Shown here: positions 11,409-22,559 of the stretch, piece after piece
Layout of the letters: every line of letters starts with the position of its first letter
Position numbering within the stretch: position 1 is the stretch's first letter
Source of the DNA: Halicephalobus mephisto
Lineage: Eukaryota; Nematoda; Chromadorea; Rhabditida; Panagrolaimidae
Direction: 5' to 3'
NCBI GenBank assembly: GCA_009193035.1
Contig: SWDT01000032.1
Span: 1 to 64,000, forward strand
Length of the DNA stretch: 64,000 nt
Notes under the pieces: generated by a model
What the model was told of the DNA's origin: nothing
Database searches by the model: none
What the model saw: only the letters and a program-made list of their open reading frames with translations
Translations under genes and position numbers: made by a program

Positions 11409-14400
11409 ATGAACAAGATGCTTGATCCCCGGACCCTGATCCCGTTCCTCTACGATCCCTCGACTTTGGCTCTTCTTCAACAAGGAAATCCAGGGGCTTT
11501 TTTAGCGGCATCCCAAGCTTCAAAAAATCCGACTTCAAACAATTCTCCTTCGACTACTGGTTCTTTTAGAATCCACGATCTTCTGGAATCTTCGTCGACG
11601 AAATCCGAAAGTAATCCGTTACTCGGGAATCCAGCCGCTGCCAGTGCCATGTTAGCTCAGATGATGAGCGGAAATTTTTCGAACGGAAATGGAATCATGA
11701 ACAACAACATGAATCTCGACAAAGCCAACTCCAGTGGAGAAAACGGTCGGTTTAAATTCCATCTATTTATTCAAATTTTATTTTTCAAAAAATAGAAAGT
11801 TCCAAAATTTTTAAACAAATTCGAAATTTTTGGGATTTTTTATGTTGAAATAAAAAACAAAAATATATTGATAATTTTTACTGGAAGAATAATATAAAAT
11901 GCAATTTATAAATCCTCTCCATAGATGACAACCGAAAGTCTCACTATGCCTTACAGTATTCTAGGGTCCTTGATATTCAGGGTAACTCTTCAATTTTTTC
12001 TTTTCATCTACATAAATACTGCAAATCGCTTGCAACTGACAGTAATTGAGTTTACTGATTGTGTTCAATTACAAGTGGTAATGTAGCATCTGCGAATTTA
12101 CATATCCTCTCCCATAATACAACCGAAAGTCTCACTCATGCCTTACAGTACTCCACGGTCCTTGATATTCAGGGTATCTCTTCAAGAGCTCTGTTTCTGT
12201 CTCAACACCGGAAATTTTTGAAATCCTAAAATTCTCAAACTTGTGGAACTTTCTAAATTTCCAGAACTCACTAGAAGACTTTGAAATTTAAGAATTTCAA
12301 TGAAATTTTAAAAATTTCCACTTTCTAATTTTTAAACTTTTTTATTTAAAATTTTTTTTCTTAATTTTGTAGTTTTTTTTTAATTTTTTAGTTTTTTTTT
12401 TAAATTTAAAATTTTTTTAGTTTTTTTTCTTAATTTTTTAGTTTTTTCATTAATACAGTAACCTTAATCCGGAACCGTTCAAAACCAATGACGGATGCAA
12501 TTTATATCGGATTAACCTTCACTTGTGCTGAAAGACAAATCCGTGTCAATCCAATTTAGTGCTAATATCCAGAATCCACAACAAACTAGCCGAATCGGAG
12601 TTCCGAAATTGGTCAGCAACGGATACTCAGGAACAAAAGGTCAATTCACTAATTTTTTCATTGTTTGTTTCGGTAATTTTCCACTTGAACGGTGAACAGA
12701 AACTAATTGGAAAATTACTTCAAATCCTGACGACCGGAAAGTAGATTCTGGAGAAGATGCATTTAGGAAATTTATTAATTATCTAAGAAAAAAAAACTTT
12801 TAATTATTTTTAAAAAAATTTCGTTTGCAATCTGATTGGTGAATTTTCCACTTGGGACCTATTTAGTGAACTTTCCCTTTAAGAAATATTTAGTGAACTT
12901 TCTATTTAAGAAATATTTAGTAAGTTTTCCACTCGGGACCTGTTTAGTGAATTTTCCTTTCAAGACCTTTTTAATAAACTTTCCCTTCAAGACCTGTTTA
13001 GTGAATTTTCCACTCGAGACCTGTTTAATAAATTTTCCATTTAAGAAATATTTTGTAAATTTTCCATTTAAGAAATATTTAGTGAACTTTTCACTCGAGA
13101 TTTGTTTAGTGAACTTTCCCTCTAAGATCTGTTTAATGAACTTTCCCTTCAAGACCTGTTTAATAAACTTTCCATTTAAGACCAATTGACTGAATTTTAT
13201 TTTTAAAAATTTTCATCAAAATTATTCTTTGTTGATTTTTGTTTTTTAGAATCAGCAAAAAATTGAATATTTAATTATATAAAAATTAAAAATAATTTTT
13301 TTTGTATATTTCAAGAAAAATTTAATTTTTAATTTTAAACAAAAATTAATTTTTATGTAATGAATTAATTTGAAAATTTTCGAAATTTTTTATCTTTTTA
13401 GTGATCAGGATGACCATTCAAAAACCTGTTGTCATTTTTAAAGTCATTTGTTGACTGTCAGCTGGACCTAATTTTTACAGTTTCCTTTTGGACAAATTGT
13501 ACCGCTAAAATGGAAAATCAGATCAACCGTAAAATAATCGAAAATAGATGAATCTGTTTTTTTCATAATTGTTTCAACAAAAAAGATTTTTAGTCTCGGA
13601 ATGAAAATAAAAAAGTCGAATTTTCTCAAAACGAAAATTAATTTTTTTGGTTTCGAAAAGAAAATAATTTTTTTTTGTTTTTAAAGAAAATAAAAAAGTC
13701 GAATTTTCTCAAAACGAAAAGTAATTTTTTTTTGTTTTGAAACGAAAATTAATTTTTTTTGGTCCTGAAACGAAAATAAAAAAGTCGAATTTTTTAAAAA
13801 TAAAAATTTTCAAACAAAAAAAGTTGAATTTTTTTAAAACAAAAATTTGAACTTTTTTGGTCCTGAAGCGAAAATAAAAAATTTTATTTTTCTCAACACG
13901 AAAATTTACAATTTCGTTTTTTTTAAAATTTTTGAAAACCTTTTTTTTTCAAATTTTGAAAATAAAAAAATAAAATTTCGACTTTTTATTTCGAAAGAAA
14001 GCGATTCTTTTAAATTTTTCGTCTACAGTAATTTCCCTTTTGGCGACAATTTTCGGATTCAGAAAGATTCCTCGAAGCAATAACAAATCCATTAGCGCCT
14101 CGTTTTGACTCACTTTCGCAGAATTTGCTCCAATCTGGATCGACAATGCAATTGGGGCCTTCTCTGGATGGGTAACTTTCACTTTCAAGAAAACTAAGAA
14201 AATTTATTTGGTTACGGATGCTCTCGCCAAGTGGGAAATTGTTTCTTCCACCTCGACGCCTCTGTTTTGGGGAAATGTACAAAAGAGATAAATTTCTGGA
14301 TTTGTTCATTTGCACTTGACTGGCTGGATCTCATAATCGGGGAACTTTCAAATTATCGAACATAAATCGAGGGACAATCTCAACGAGAAAATTTTTGCAA

Positions 14401-16293
14401 ATTTTCTAATTACAGTAACTATAAAAAAAAGTGATTTTTAATCAAAATTGTCTCAACACGAAAAAATCTTTTTTTACAGTATCATTTCTAAATCCATTTT
14501 TAGTCACAATTGTCTCAGCACGAAAATTTTTTTTCTACAGTAATTTAAAAAAAAGTCATTTTTAGTCATAATTGTCCCAACACGAAAAAATCTTTTTTTT
14601 ATAGTATCATTTCTAAATACATTTTTGGTCAAATTTGTCTCAACACGAACATTCAAAAAAATGTTTCTTCTCTATAGTAACCTTCTTAAATTCATTCTTG
14701 TTGAAACTGTTCGAATTATTTTTAAAATATTAATTTTTTAAATTTCAACAAAAAAATTGTTATTATTTTTTTTACAGTAGTTTTTATTCACTTTTAGATA
14801 TAGTAGTTTTTTTGATTTATTTTTTTACAGTAGTTTTTTATTTATTTTTTCCTACAGTAGTTTTTTTGATTTATTTTTTTTCTACAGTTGTTTTTTTGAT
14901 TTATTTTTTTACAGTAGTTTTTCAGATTCACTTTTGGATGATCTCGACGCGAATCAATCTTCGTCTTCTCCCAGATCCTCCTCTGCCGGCACCCCTCCTC
15001 TCCACGACCGCTCCCAGAACACGGACAGGGCCTCGAACTGCTCGAGTACCTCTGCCGGAGGCCCTATCCATGGGAAAAAGGCCCGGAAAGCCAGGACTAT
15101 CTTCACGGATAAACAACTTCAAGAACTTGAATCCACTTTCGAACGTCAGAAGTACCTTTCGGTCCAGGACAGAGTGGACCTGGCCCACAGGATGGGGCTC
15201 ACGGACACCCAAGTGAAAACCTGGTACCAAAACAGAAGGCAAGTACAGTATACAATGATCGTAAACATCTACTTGAAAATTTATCAAAATTAAAGTTGCA
15301 ATATTTTTGGAAGGCCTTGAATGCCAAATTAAGAAGCTCTTGAGATCATCTAATTAGACTGTGGCTTTTCGGAAACCGCGAGACTGCGGTTAGATTAATT
15401 TCGGCTTTTTGGTTCATCTTCGAAAAAGTAATTGTCGATCATTAGACACGCGATCCGGAATTTTTAAGCTTCCGACTAATTTGGCTTGTTTTGACACTTT
15501 TCAAGGGAATAATAGAAATTACAAAAATCAAACTTCTGCTTAAAAAAATTTTTGAAATTAAAAAAATCAAATTTCTGTTTAAAAAATTTTTTGAAATTAC
15601 AAAAATCAAACTTCTGCTTAAAAAAATTTTTTGAAATTAAAAAAATCACATTTCTGTTTAAAAAATTCTTTGAAATTGAAAAAATCACATTTCTGTTTAA
15701 AAAATTTTTCTATAAAGTTATCTTAGAACGATTCTTAGAAACTTCTATGAATTTTTAAAATATTCAAAAAAAATTAAATTTAAATAAAAATAAAAAAAAA
15801 TTAAATTTAAATTTGAATAAAAAAAAGAAAAATTTAAATTTGAATAAAAATGAAAAAAAATTAAAATAAAAATTTAAAAAAAATTAAATTTAAATAAAAA
15901 TAAAGAAAATTTTCCAGGACAAAATGGAAACGTCAAGCGGCGGTGGGAGTGGATCTGCTTCAAGAAGCCTCGAACATGGCTGCTGTTCAGAATCTCATCA
16001 GGACGAATCCCTACTGGAACCAGTTCACAAGGTCCCTGATCGGTCAGGAGCACTTCATGAGGGGCATGGTCCCGTCCGGAAATCCCCTGCCTGCCTTCCC
16101 CGGGATGATGTTTCCTCCGGGTATCATGCCCGGAGGGCTTGCTGCTTTCGGTCCGTTCCCGGGCATGGGTCCGATTCCCCAAGGGGCTCCAGAAGGAAAA
16201 CCCGAATCCAAGCCTTCAGAATCCACTTCACCAGAAATCCGTAAAAATTCAGAATCTCCAGAATCCAAAAAAGAAAAAATTGAGTCGAATTAA
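11409..16293 (+). CDS. ceh-30/31: BarH-class homeobox transcription factor (CEH-30/CEH-31 type)
   Basis: Three exons join in phase: 11409-11745, 14926-15238 and 15918-16293, giving 341 residues. A Ser/Thr-rich N-terminal part holds an eh1-like block (FRIHDLL, residues 53-59), a likely Groucho/UNC-37 contact. The homeodomain lies at about residues 165-224 with the Bar-specific helix 3 TWYQNRRTKWKRQ (Tyr at position 49). It is followed by a conserved [18 protein letters not shown] and [12 protein letters not shown] tail and a Pro/Gly/Met-rich end. In C. elegans these proteins act in neuronal fate and survival, CEH-30 protecting male CEM neurons. Intron 1 is 3.2 kb and crowded with repeats. Intron 2 begins with GC, not GT (AG|GCAAGT), and splits the second Arg codon of NRR; the GC-AG reading is required to make TKWKRQ. 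ATG 11409 follows a tttag that could be a trans-splice acceptor. AATAAA is at 16473. I cannot tell whether it is closer to ceh-30 or ceh-31. Confidence 0.93.
11900..12185 (+). repeat. Two direct copies of a roughly 75-nt element in BarH intron 1
   Basis: The string aaccgaaagtctcact followed by atgccttacagta and ggtccttgatattcagggta occurs at about 11,930-11,990 and again at 12,121-12,190 with few changes, flanked by a shared tcctctcc. The spacer is unrelated. This is either a small mobile element or a duplicated intronic control element. Confidence 0.75.
12837..13187 (+). repeat. 27-nt minisatellite, 13 units without indels
   Basis: Thirteen consecutive 27-nt units of the form gtgaattttcc then (a/c)ctt(g/a)(g/a)gacctattta lie head to tail inside BarH intron 1. 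Because the unit is divisible by three and no unit has an indel, both strands stay open. On the plus strand each unit reads (L)[12 protein letters not shown] nonapeptides. Coding use is not supported by splice sites or context. Confidence 0.85.
13600..14930 (+). repeat. Array of repeats in BarH intron 1
   Basis: Three different repeats lie in series. 13,600-13,910 has gaaaataaaaaagtcgaatt units joined to tctcaaaacgaaaa. 14,400-14,690 has about 62-nt units containing attgtctcaacacgaaaa and tacagtatcatttctaaat. 14,760-14,925 has tttacagtagtttttttgat units running right up to the exon 2 acceptor. The stretch between them (13,950-14,390) is unique, with no exon seen. Confidence 0.7.
15335..15480 (+). 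promoter_or_regulatory. Candidate control element in BarH intron 2
   Basis: A patch of unique, balanced-composition sequence sits among A/T repeats. It contains the palindrome aaccgcgagactgcggtt, that is, two inverted YGYGGT (RUNX-type) sites, flanked by attaga/taat homeodomain-like words. In C. elegans ceh-30 the second intron carries the TRA-1 and UNC-86 control sites, so position alone makes this a candidate. I see no canonical TRA-1 site. Confidence 0.3.
15480..15900 (+). repeat. 38-nt repeat and A/T tract in BarH intron 2
   Basis: Five units of about 55 nt built on aaaaatcaaacttctgctta and aaaaaatttttgaaatta (15,520-15,710) are followed by an aaaaataaaaaaaaattaaat tract running to the exon 3 acceptor. 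Confidence 0.7.
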
Positions 16294-17150
16294 TTTTTTT
16301 TTTTCGAAAACGGTGTTAGATTTAATTTTTTTTGTGCATTTTTTTTAAATTTAAAAAATCTCTGGTTTCAGCTTTAATTTTTGTATTTATTAATAGTATA
16401 TTTTTTATTTTCTGCTTTTTTAAAAGATCTCTATTGCCAATTTTCGACAGATTTGTCCAAGGTCAAATATGGAATAAACGTCTTTTTTAAAATGACATTG
16501 AGAACTTTGTAAAAGTCCGAAATCGATTTAATTACAGTTTTCAAGATTTATGACACTTGGTCCCCTGCGGCATCCGGTCCCTAATTTTGGTAAATTAATT
16601 TTATTTTAAATTTTTTATTTAAGTTTCAAATTTCTAAATTTTTTTATTTTTTAAAATTTTTTTATTTAAATTTTTTATTTTTTAAGTTTTAAGTTTTAAA
16701 TTTCTAAATTTTTTTATTTTTTTAAGTTTCAAATTTCTAAATTTTTTTATTTTAAATTTTTTATTTTTTTAAGTTTTAAATTTCTAAATTTCTAAATTTT
16801 TTTTATTTTTTTTATTTAAATTTTTTATTTTTTTGTTAAATTAGCCTAAAAATGGCAATTTTGACTAAAAAAATTTAAAAAATTATATTTGATTTTTTAT
16901 TTTGATAAAATAAGTTTTTTTAAATTAATTTTTTAATAATTGAATTAATTTAAAAATAATAATGCTGACTAAAATAGATTTAAAAAATTGATTATTTCAG
17001 AATCGGCTCCTCGTGATGTTTTTTTTTCTAATTTTGTAAAAGTATTCTTATGTCTTTTAAATCAGCCATTTCGGTTCCTGAAATGACCTACCGTATCAAT
17101 AAGTAACTAAAAAACTAATCTAAAAAATTCAAAGTCATTACAAATTAAAA
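16294..17150. other. Gap after the BarH gene
   Basis: Holds the 3' untranslated region with AATAAA at 16473, then low-complexity tttttaagtttcaaatttct repeats (16,580-16,850). No gene is seen. Confidence 0.5.
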
Positions 17151-17154
17151 AGAG

Positions 17155-17800
17155 GAACTGTTCCAAGAGAAAACTATTCTACAGTATATTTTTCTTTCTA
17201 GAAATAATGTTACTGATATTTAGGTTAATTTAAAATATTTTATTTTTACTAAAAATGAACTTAAAAAACCCAGGGAGTAAATATCTCAAGAGAAAAATTA
17301 TTCTATACTATATTTTTCCTTCTAGAAGTAATTTTACTGATATTTAGATTAATTTAAAATATTTCATTTTTACTAAAAATGAACCTAAAAAATTCAGGGA
17401 GTAAATATCTCAAGAGAAAAATTATTCTACAGTATATTTTTCTTTCTAGAAATAATGTTACTGATATTTAGGTTAATTTAAAATATTTTATTTTAACTAA
17501 AAATGAATTTAAAAAACCCAGGGAGTAAATATCTCAAGAGAAAAATTATTCTATACTATATTTTTCCTTCTAGAAGTAATTTTACTGATATTTAGGTTAA
17601 TTTAAAATATTTTATTTTAACTAAAAATAAATTTAAAAAATTCAGGGAGTAAATATCTCAAGAGAAAAATTATTCTATACTATATTTTTCTTTCTAGAAG
17701 TAATTTTACTGATATTTAGGTTAATTTAAAATATTTTATTTTTACTAAAAATGAATTTAAAAAATTCAGGGAGTAAATATCCCAAGGGAGCAATTGTTTT
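17155..17800. repeat. 123-nt tandem repeat, about five copies
   Basis: Units beginning ggagtaaatatctcaagaga start near 17,275, 17,398, 17,522, 17,646 and 17,769. Each contains attattctatactatattt and ttactgatatttaggttaat. Copies are close to identical. A partial first copy starts near 17,160. Confidence 0.85.
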
Positions 17801-19020
17801 ACAGCCGACATTGAGAACTTGATAAATGCCTGAAATGGATCCAATTATGATTCCCATTGTTTTTTTTACGATCCAAAAGTGAATCTCATTAGGACCGGCC
17901 AATTAACCGAGCACCGTTCTGATTTCGAAACATATGGCGACAGGTTTCCTTTTTCGGTAATGAAGAAAATTTTTTAATTAATTAAAAATAATCATTATGT
18001 TATAAAAATTAAAATAGGGGTTTTATGACATCTTTTTAAAAACAATTTTGAGAATTTAAAATTTCATAAAAATATATTTTTAAAATATTTTTTTTCAAAA
18101 ATGGTCCTGACAAGAATTTTCAGAATTTTTATAAACTTAAAAAATTTTAAATTTTACAAAATTATTTTTAAAAAATTAATTCTTTAATTTTTTAAAAATT
18201 ATTTAAAAATTAATTTTTTCTGAAATGGTCCTGACAAGAATTTTCTAAATTTTTTAACTTTTTAGAAAGTTTTATAATTTTAAATTTAAATTTCGCAAAT
18301 AAAATTCGAATATTTTTGAATTTTTTTACTTTGTAAATTTTTACAAAAGTTTTAAAAATGAAAATCTCGAAAATCTTTGAAATAAAAATTTTAAAAATCT
18401 TAAAAATAAAAATTTTAAAAATAAAAATTTCGAAAATCTTAAAAATAAAAATCTTAAAAATAAAAATTTTTAAAATGAAAATTTCGAAAATCTTAAAAAT
18501 GAAAATTTTAAAAATAAAAATTTGGAAAATCTTAAAAATAAAAATCTTAAAAATAAAAATTTTTAAAATGAAAATTTCGAAAATCTTAAAAATGAAAATT
18601 TTAAAAATGAAAATTTCGAAAGTTACGGTAACAAAGAGATCAATCAAGATCTGACCTTTTAGAGTAAATGATTAGTTCCGGTAACTCGGGCCGACTAATC
18701 CCCATTGTTTGGATTCTTTTGTTTTTTGAAAGATAAAATCTGGTTTTGAATGACTGCCAATGATCCGGGGGATTCTTGAGGATCAATTCACTTCAATTAA
18801 GACAGTCATTCAGGTAACGGATAATCGGGATTTTAAAAATTAAAAAAAATAAATTTTAATTTAATAATATTTTAGAAATTAAAAAAAATAAATTTTAAAA
18901 ATTTAAAATATTTTAGAAATTTAGAATAGTTAATTTTTAATTTTTTGCGGATTTTTGAAAATGAATAATTCGAATTAGAACATTGATTATTTTGCAATGG
19001 TTCGGAAATTCTAAAAGTCC
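17801..19020. other. Gap with A/T-phased repeat 18,350-18,640
   Basis: The core is about 290 nt of aaaaatcttaaaaataaaaa alternating with ttttaaaatgaaaatttcg. This keeps frames open on both strands by composition alone. The rest is A/T-rich with no gene signal. Confidence 0.5.
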
Positions 19021-19029
19021 AGTATTTTT

Positions 19030-19500
19030 TAGTTAATTTAGAATCAGCTCGGAATCAGATTCCAAAAATTGGAAATTGATTCTGGGTCGATTCAGAATCA
19101 TTTAAGAATCAGATTCTAAAAACTCCAAATGTTTTTCAGTTAATTCAGAATCAGTTCGGAATCAGATTCCAAAAATTGAAAAGCGATTCTGGGTCAATTC
19201 AGAATCAGCTCGGAATCAGATTCTAAAATTTCCAAAGTATTTTTCAGTTGATTCAGAATTAGCTCGGAATTAGATTCTAAAAATTCCAAATGTTTTTCGA
19301 TCAATTAAGAATCAGTTAGGAATCAGATTCCAAAAATTGAAAATCGATTCTGAGTCGATTCAGAATCAGCTCGGAATCAGATTCTAAAAATTCCAAATGT
19401 TTTTCGATTGATTCAGAATCATTTAGGAATCAGATTCCAAAAATCGATTCTGGGTCGATTCAGAATCAACCGAGAATCCGTTTTTAAAATTAGAAATCGA
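19030..19500. repeat. Minisatellite of about 105-nt units
   Basis: Units containing gattctgggtcgattcagaa, tcagctcggaatcagattc and ccaaatgtttttc recur about four times with short internal repeats of gaatcag. No coding signal. Confidence 0.8.
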
Positions 19501-19639
19501 TTCCGAATGCATTTAGAGGCACTTCAGAATCTCCGAAAATTGGTGTTTTTATTTTGAATCCATTGAATAAAAACTAATTGATTCACTTACTGTACCATCC
19601 TGACCTAAGGATAATTTTCGTTAAAAAACTTTTAACCTT

Positions 19640-19935
19640 GACTGGCCATTCAATCAAGCGTGTCAGATCCGTTTACATTGTCAATCAAAAATTCCCAAAC
19701 AGGTGTCAACAAGTTTGAGATCGTTATCTCGATTTCCCGGAAGTGAAAACAATTGCGCAATACCGTAATTTCCTCCAAGTTCAATCTCAGGAAATCTCGA
19801 ATCTTAATTGGTTTGTTTTCTCGAACATTCCATCTGGTCTTCGAGATCAAGTTTGAGGTCGTTGAGTCAATTTCCTCGAATAATCGACGCGTGTCAAAAT
19901 TGTCGAAAATTGAAGACGATTCAGAAGGCAATTAA
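19640..19935 (-). other. Open stretch without ATG, partly duplicated at 20,325-20,425
   Basis: The minus strand is open for 93 codons from about 19,931 to the stop at 19,650, with balanced composition unlike its surroundings. No ATG is present and no family is recognised. The first third, gaggtcgttgagtcaatttc to gacgattcagaaggcaatta, recurs at about 20,325-20,430. It could be an exon or a dispersed repeat; I favour repeat. Confidence 0.25.
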
Positions 19936-19939
19936 GGGC

Positions 19940-20930
19940 CCATCCACTTTGTAAAAATTAAAGTATTTCAAAAATTATAAAATTTAAAAATTAAAGAATT
20001 TTAGAAATCATAAAATTAAAGTATTCTAAAAATTATAAAATAAAAAAAATTAAAATATTCCAAAAAATAAAGAATTTCAGCATTTTAGAAATTTAAAAAT
20101 TATAAAATAAAAAAATAAAATATTTCAAAAATTATAAAATTTAAAAATTAAAGTATTCTAAAAATTATAAAACTTAAAAAAGAATTATAAAATTTTAAAA
20201 ATTAAAGAAATTTAGAAATTTTAAAAATTACAGTATTCCGAAAATTATAAAATTTAAAGATTTTAATGATTTTTTTAAATTTTAATGATTTTTTATAATA
20301 ATATAATTCTTTGTTATTTTATTTAATTTTTGAGGTCGTTGAATCAATTTCGTCGAATAATCGACGCGTGTCAAAATTGTCGAAAATGGAAGACAATTCA
20401 GAAAACGATTCAGAAGGCAATTAGGGATCCATCTATTCACTTTGTAAAAATTACAGTACTCCAAAATTAGATGGAAACTTTGAGAACAAACACCTGAAAC
20501 GGAAAATTCACAAAGTTCCGGAAATTCGATTTTAGACAATTTTGTAAAAAAATTATTTTTAATTTCTAAAATAACATGAAATTTTCCAGAATACAGTAGA
20601 AAAATCAAAAATATCAAAATTTCATAAAAATTAGAGTTTTTAAAATTTCAGTTTTTTCAAAATCTAATAAAAATTTAAAAAATAGAAAATTTTAATTTAA
20701 AAAAAATAGAAAATATTAAATTTTAAAAAAAATAAAAAATTTTAATTCAAAAAAAATTAAGAAATTTAATATTTTAAAAAAAGTAAGAAACATTAAATTT
20801 AAAAAAAATAGAAAATTTTTAATTTTAAAAAATTTAATATTTTAAAAAAAATAAATTTTTTTTTAATTTTACAGTATTTTATTGTATCATAGAAATTTAA
20901 AAATTATTTATTTTAAAAATACAAAAAATT
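19940..20930. other. A/T-rich repeats between convergent genes
   Basis: Low-complexity aaattataaaatttaaaaat units (19,960-20,270) and aaaaaaaatagaaaatttta units (20,640-20,850), plus the short duplicated patch near 20,330. No gene is seen. Confidence 0.5.
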
Positions 20931-20936
20931 TTAAAT

Positions 20937-22442
20937 TTATTGTTGAAAATTTTGATTTTGATAAATCCAATTTGAATCATAAAAATTTTGTTGTTCGTCT
21001 TGTTGGAAATTTTGAGGATAATTTTGGAAATAATTCGTCATCGGATTAAAGAATTGATCCATTTTTTGGTTTCCAAATTGTCGATTTTCGAATTGATAAA
21101 AATAATTTTTTGAAAAATCGAAAAATTGTGAATTAAAACTTTTTGAATTTTCGAAAGTTTTCTCCAGGCCCTCAGGGGTTTCTTGAATACTTGTTTTTTT
21201 CGGAAGTTCAGAAGTCTCAAGTCTGAAAGTCGGTGGATTCGAGTTGACTTCAGATTCCTTTTTCGCATGTCTTCGTTGTTTTGCCCTTCGATTCTGGAAC
21301 CAAACCTAAAATTTTCGAATTTTATAATTTCTAATTTTTTAATTAAAGTTTTTTATAATTTTTAATTTTTATAATTTCTAATTTTATAATTTCTAAATTT
21401 TTTTATTAATGATTTTTATAAATTTTTTATTTTTATAAATTTTTAATTTTTTAATTAAAGTTTTTTACAAATTTTTTATTTTTATAAATTTTCGATTTTT
21501 ATAATTTCTAATTTTTTTATTAAAGATTTTTATAAATTTACAAATTTCTAAATTTTTGAATGTCAATGGTTTTTTAAATTGAAATTTTAAATTTTAAAAA
21601 TTATATTCTTTACCGTAATCCTGTTTTCTACCAAGCCTAACTTCTCAGCCAAGGCCCTTTTGGTTTCTGTGTTGGGGTAGTAGCAGGCCCTGAAGGTCTC
21701 CTCCAGGACCTGCGTCTGGTCGTCTGTGAACTGGGTCCGTTGTCTCGATGGCATTACTGTAGATCTACTAAAATCTGAAAAATCAAATTATAAGGATTAA
21801 AAATTAACTTTATTTCGAAACATTCTCGAAATGAATTTTCGAAAATTTCAAAAAATCAAGATTTAAAAATTTCTAATTTTTGTGAATTTTAAATTTCGAA
21901 AAGATTATAGAAAATTTCTGGAGATTCTAGAAGCTGTCAAAAGCTTTTAAAAGATTTCTGAAAATTTCTAAAAGTTTCTAAAAAAATTCAGAAGATTCTA
22001 GAACCTGTCAAAAGCTTCTGAAAGATTTCCAAAGATCTTTAACGATTTCTAAAACCTTCTAAAAGCTCCTAGAAGATTTCTGAAGATTTTTAACAATTTC
22101 TGAAATTTTCCATAAGATTTCTGAAGATTTCTAAATCTTTAACTAAATTCTAACTCCTTCAAAAAGATTTCTGAAACCTTCCAAAAGCTCCTAAAAGATT
22201 TCCAAAAATCTCTAACAACTTCTAGAATTTTCCAAAAGCTCCTAAAAGATTTCCAAAGATCTTTAACGACTTCTAGAATTTTCCACAAGATTTCTGAAAA
22301 CTTCTGAATCTCCAACCAAATTTCAAAAATCTTCAAATTATTTTACAAATTTTAGTCGAAATTACTTGGAAAATCCGTATTGTCTCATTTCCCGAAATTT
22401 CCAGGATAACTCTGATCCGTCGAAAATCTTTTGTTGGACCAT
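20937..22442 (-). CDS. Q50 paired-like homeobox transcription factor
   Basis: Exons 22442-22366, 21767-21614 and 21305-20937 join in phase to give 199 residues from the first ATG available. The homeodomain (about residues 32-91) reads QRTQFTDDQTQVLEETF then CYYPNTETKRALAEKLG and VWFQNRRAKQRR, with Gln at position 50, a paired-like (PRD-like) signature. It starts almost at the N-terminus and is followed by a Gln/Asn/Phe/Tyr-rich tail of low complexity. The frame stays open upstream of ATG 22442 to about 22,543 and encodes plausible protein (QLADTCYFSRVVKQLKSHQ), so the true start probably lies in a further upstream exon. Intron 22365-21768 contains ctaaaagatttctgaagat repeats. It is convergent with the BarH gene, 4.6 kb away. 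No orthologue can be assigned by eye. Confidence 0.85.
21870..22340 (-). repeat. Short degenerate repeats in the homeobox intron
   Basis: Imperfect repeats of caaaagctcctaaaagattt and gatttctgaagatttcta fill most of the 598-nt intron. Confidence 0.65.
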
Positions 22443-22559
22443 CCAATCGAGCTGATGTGACTTTAATTGCTTAACAACTCTCGAGAAGTAACAAGTGTCC
22501 GCCAGCTGGTCGACTTGTTCAAAATTTATGCGACAGTAATTCTCACTTGGCTTTTCGGA

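Noticed and set aside
15239..15917. TRA-1 binding site expected in a ceh-30-like second intron
   Set aside because: No tgggtggtc-type word was found on either strand by eye.
18210..18654. Long open frames on both strands (145 and 98 codons)
   Set aside because: The sequence is an A/T repeat without stop words in either strand; the predicted proteins are only Ile/Lys/Phe runs.
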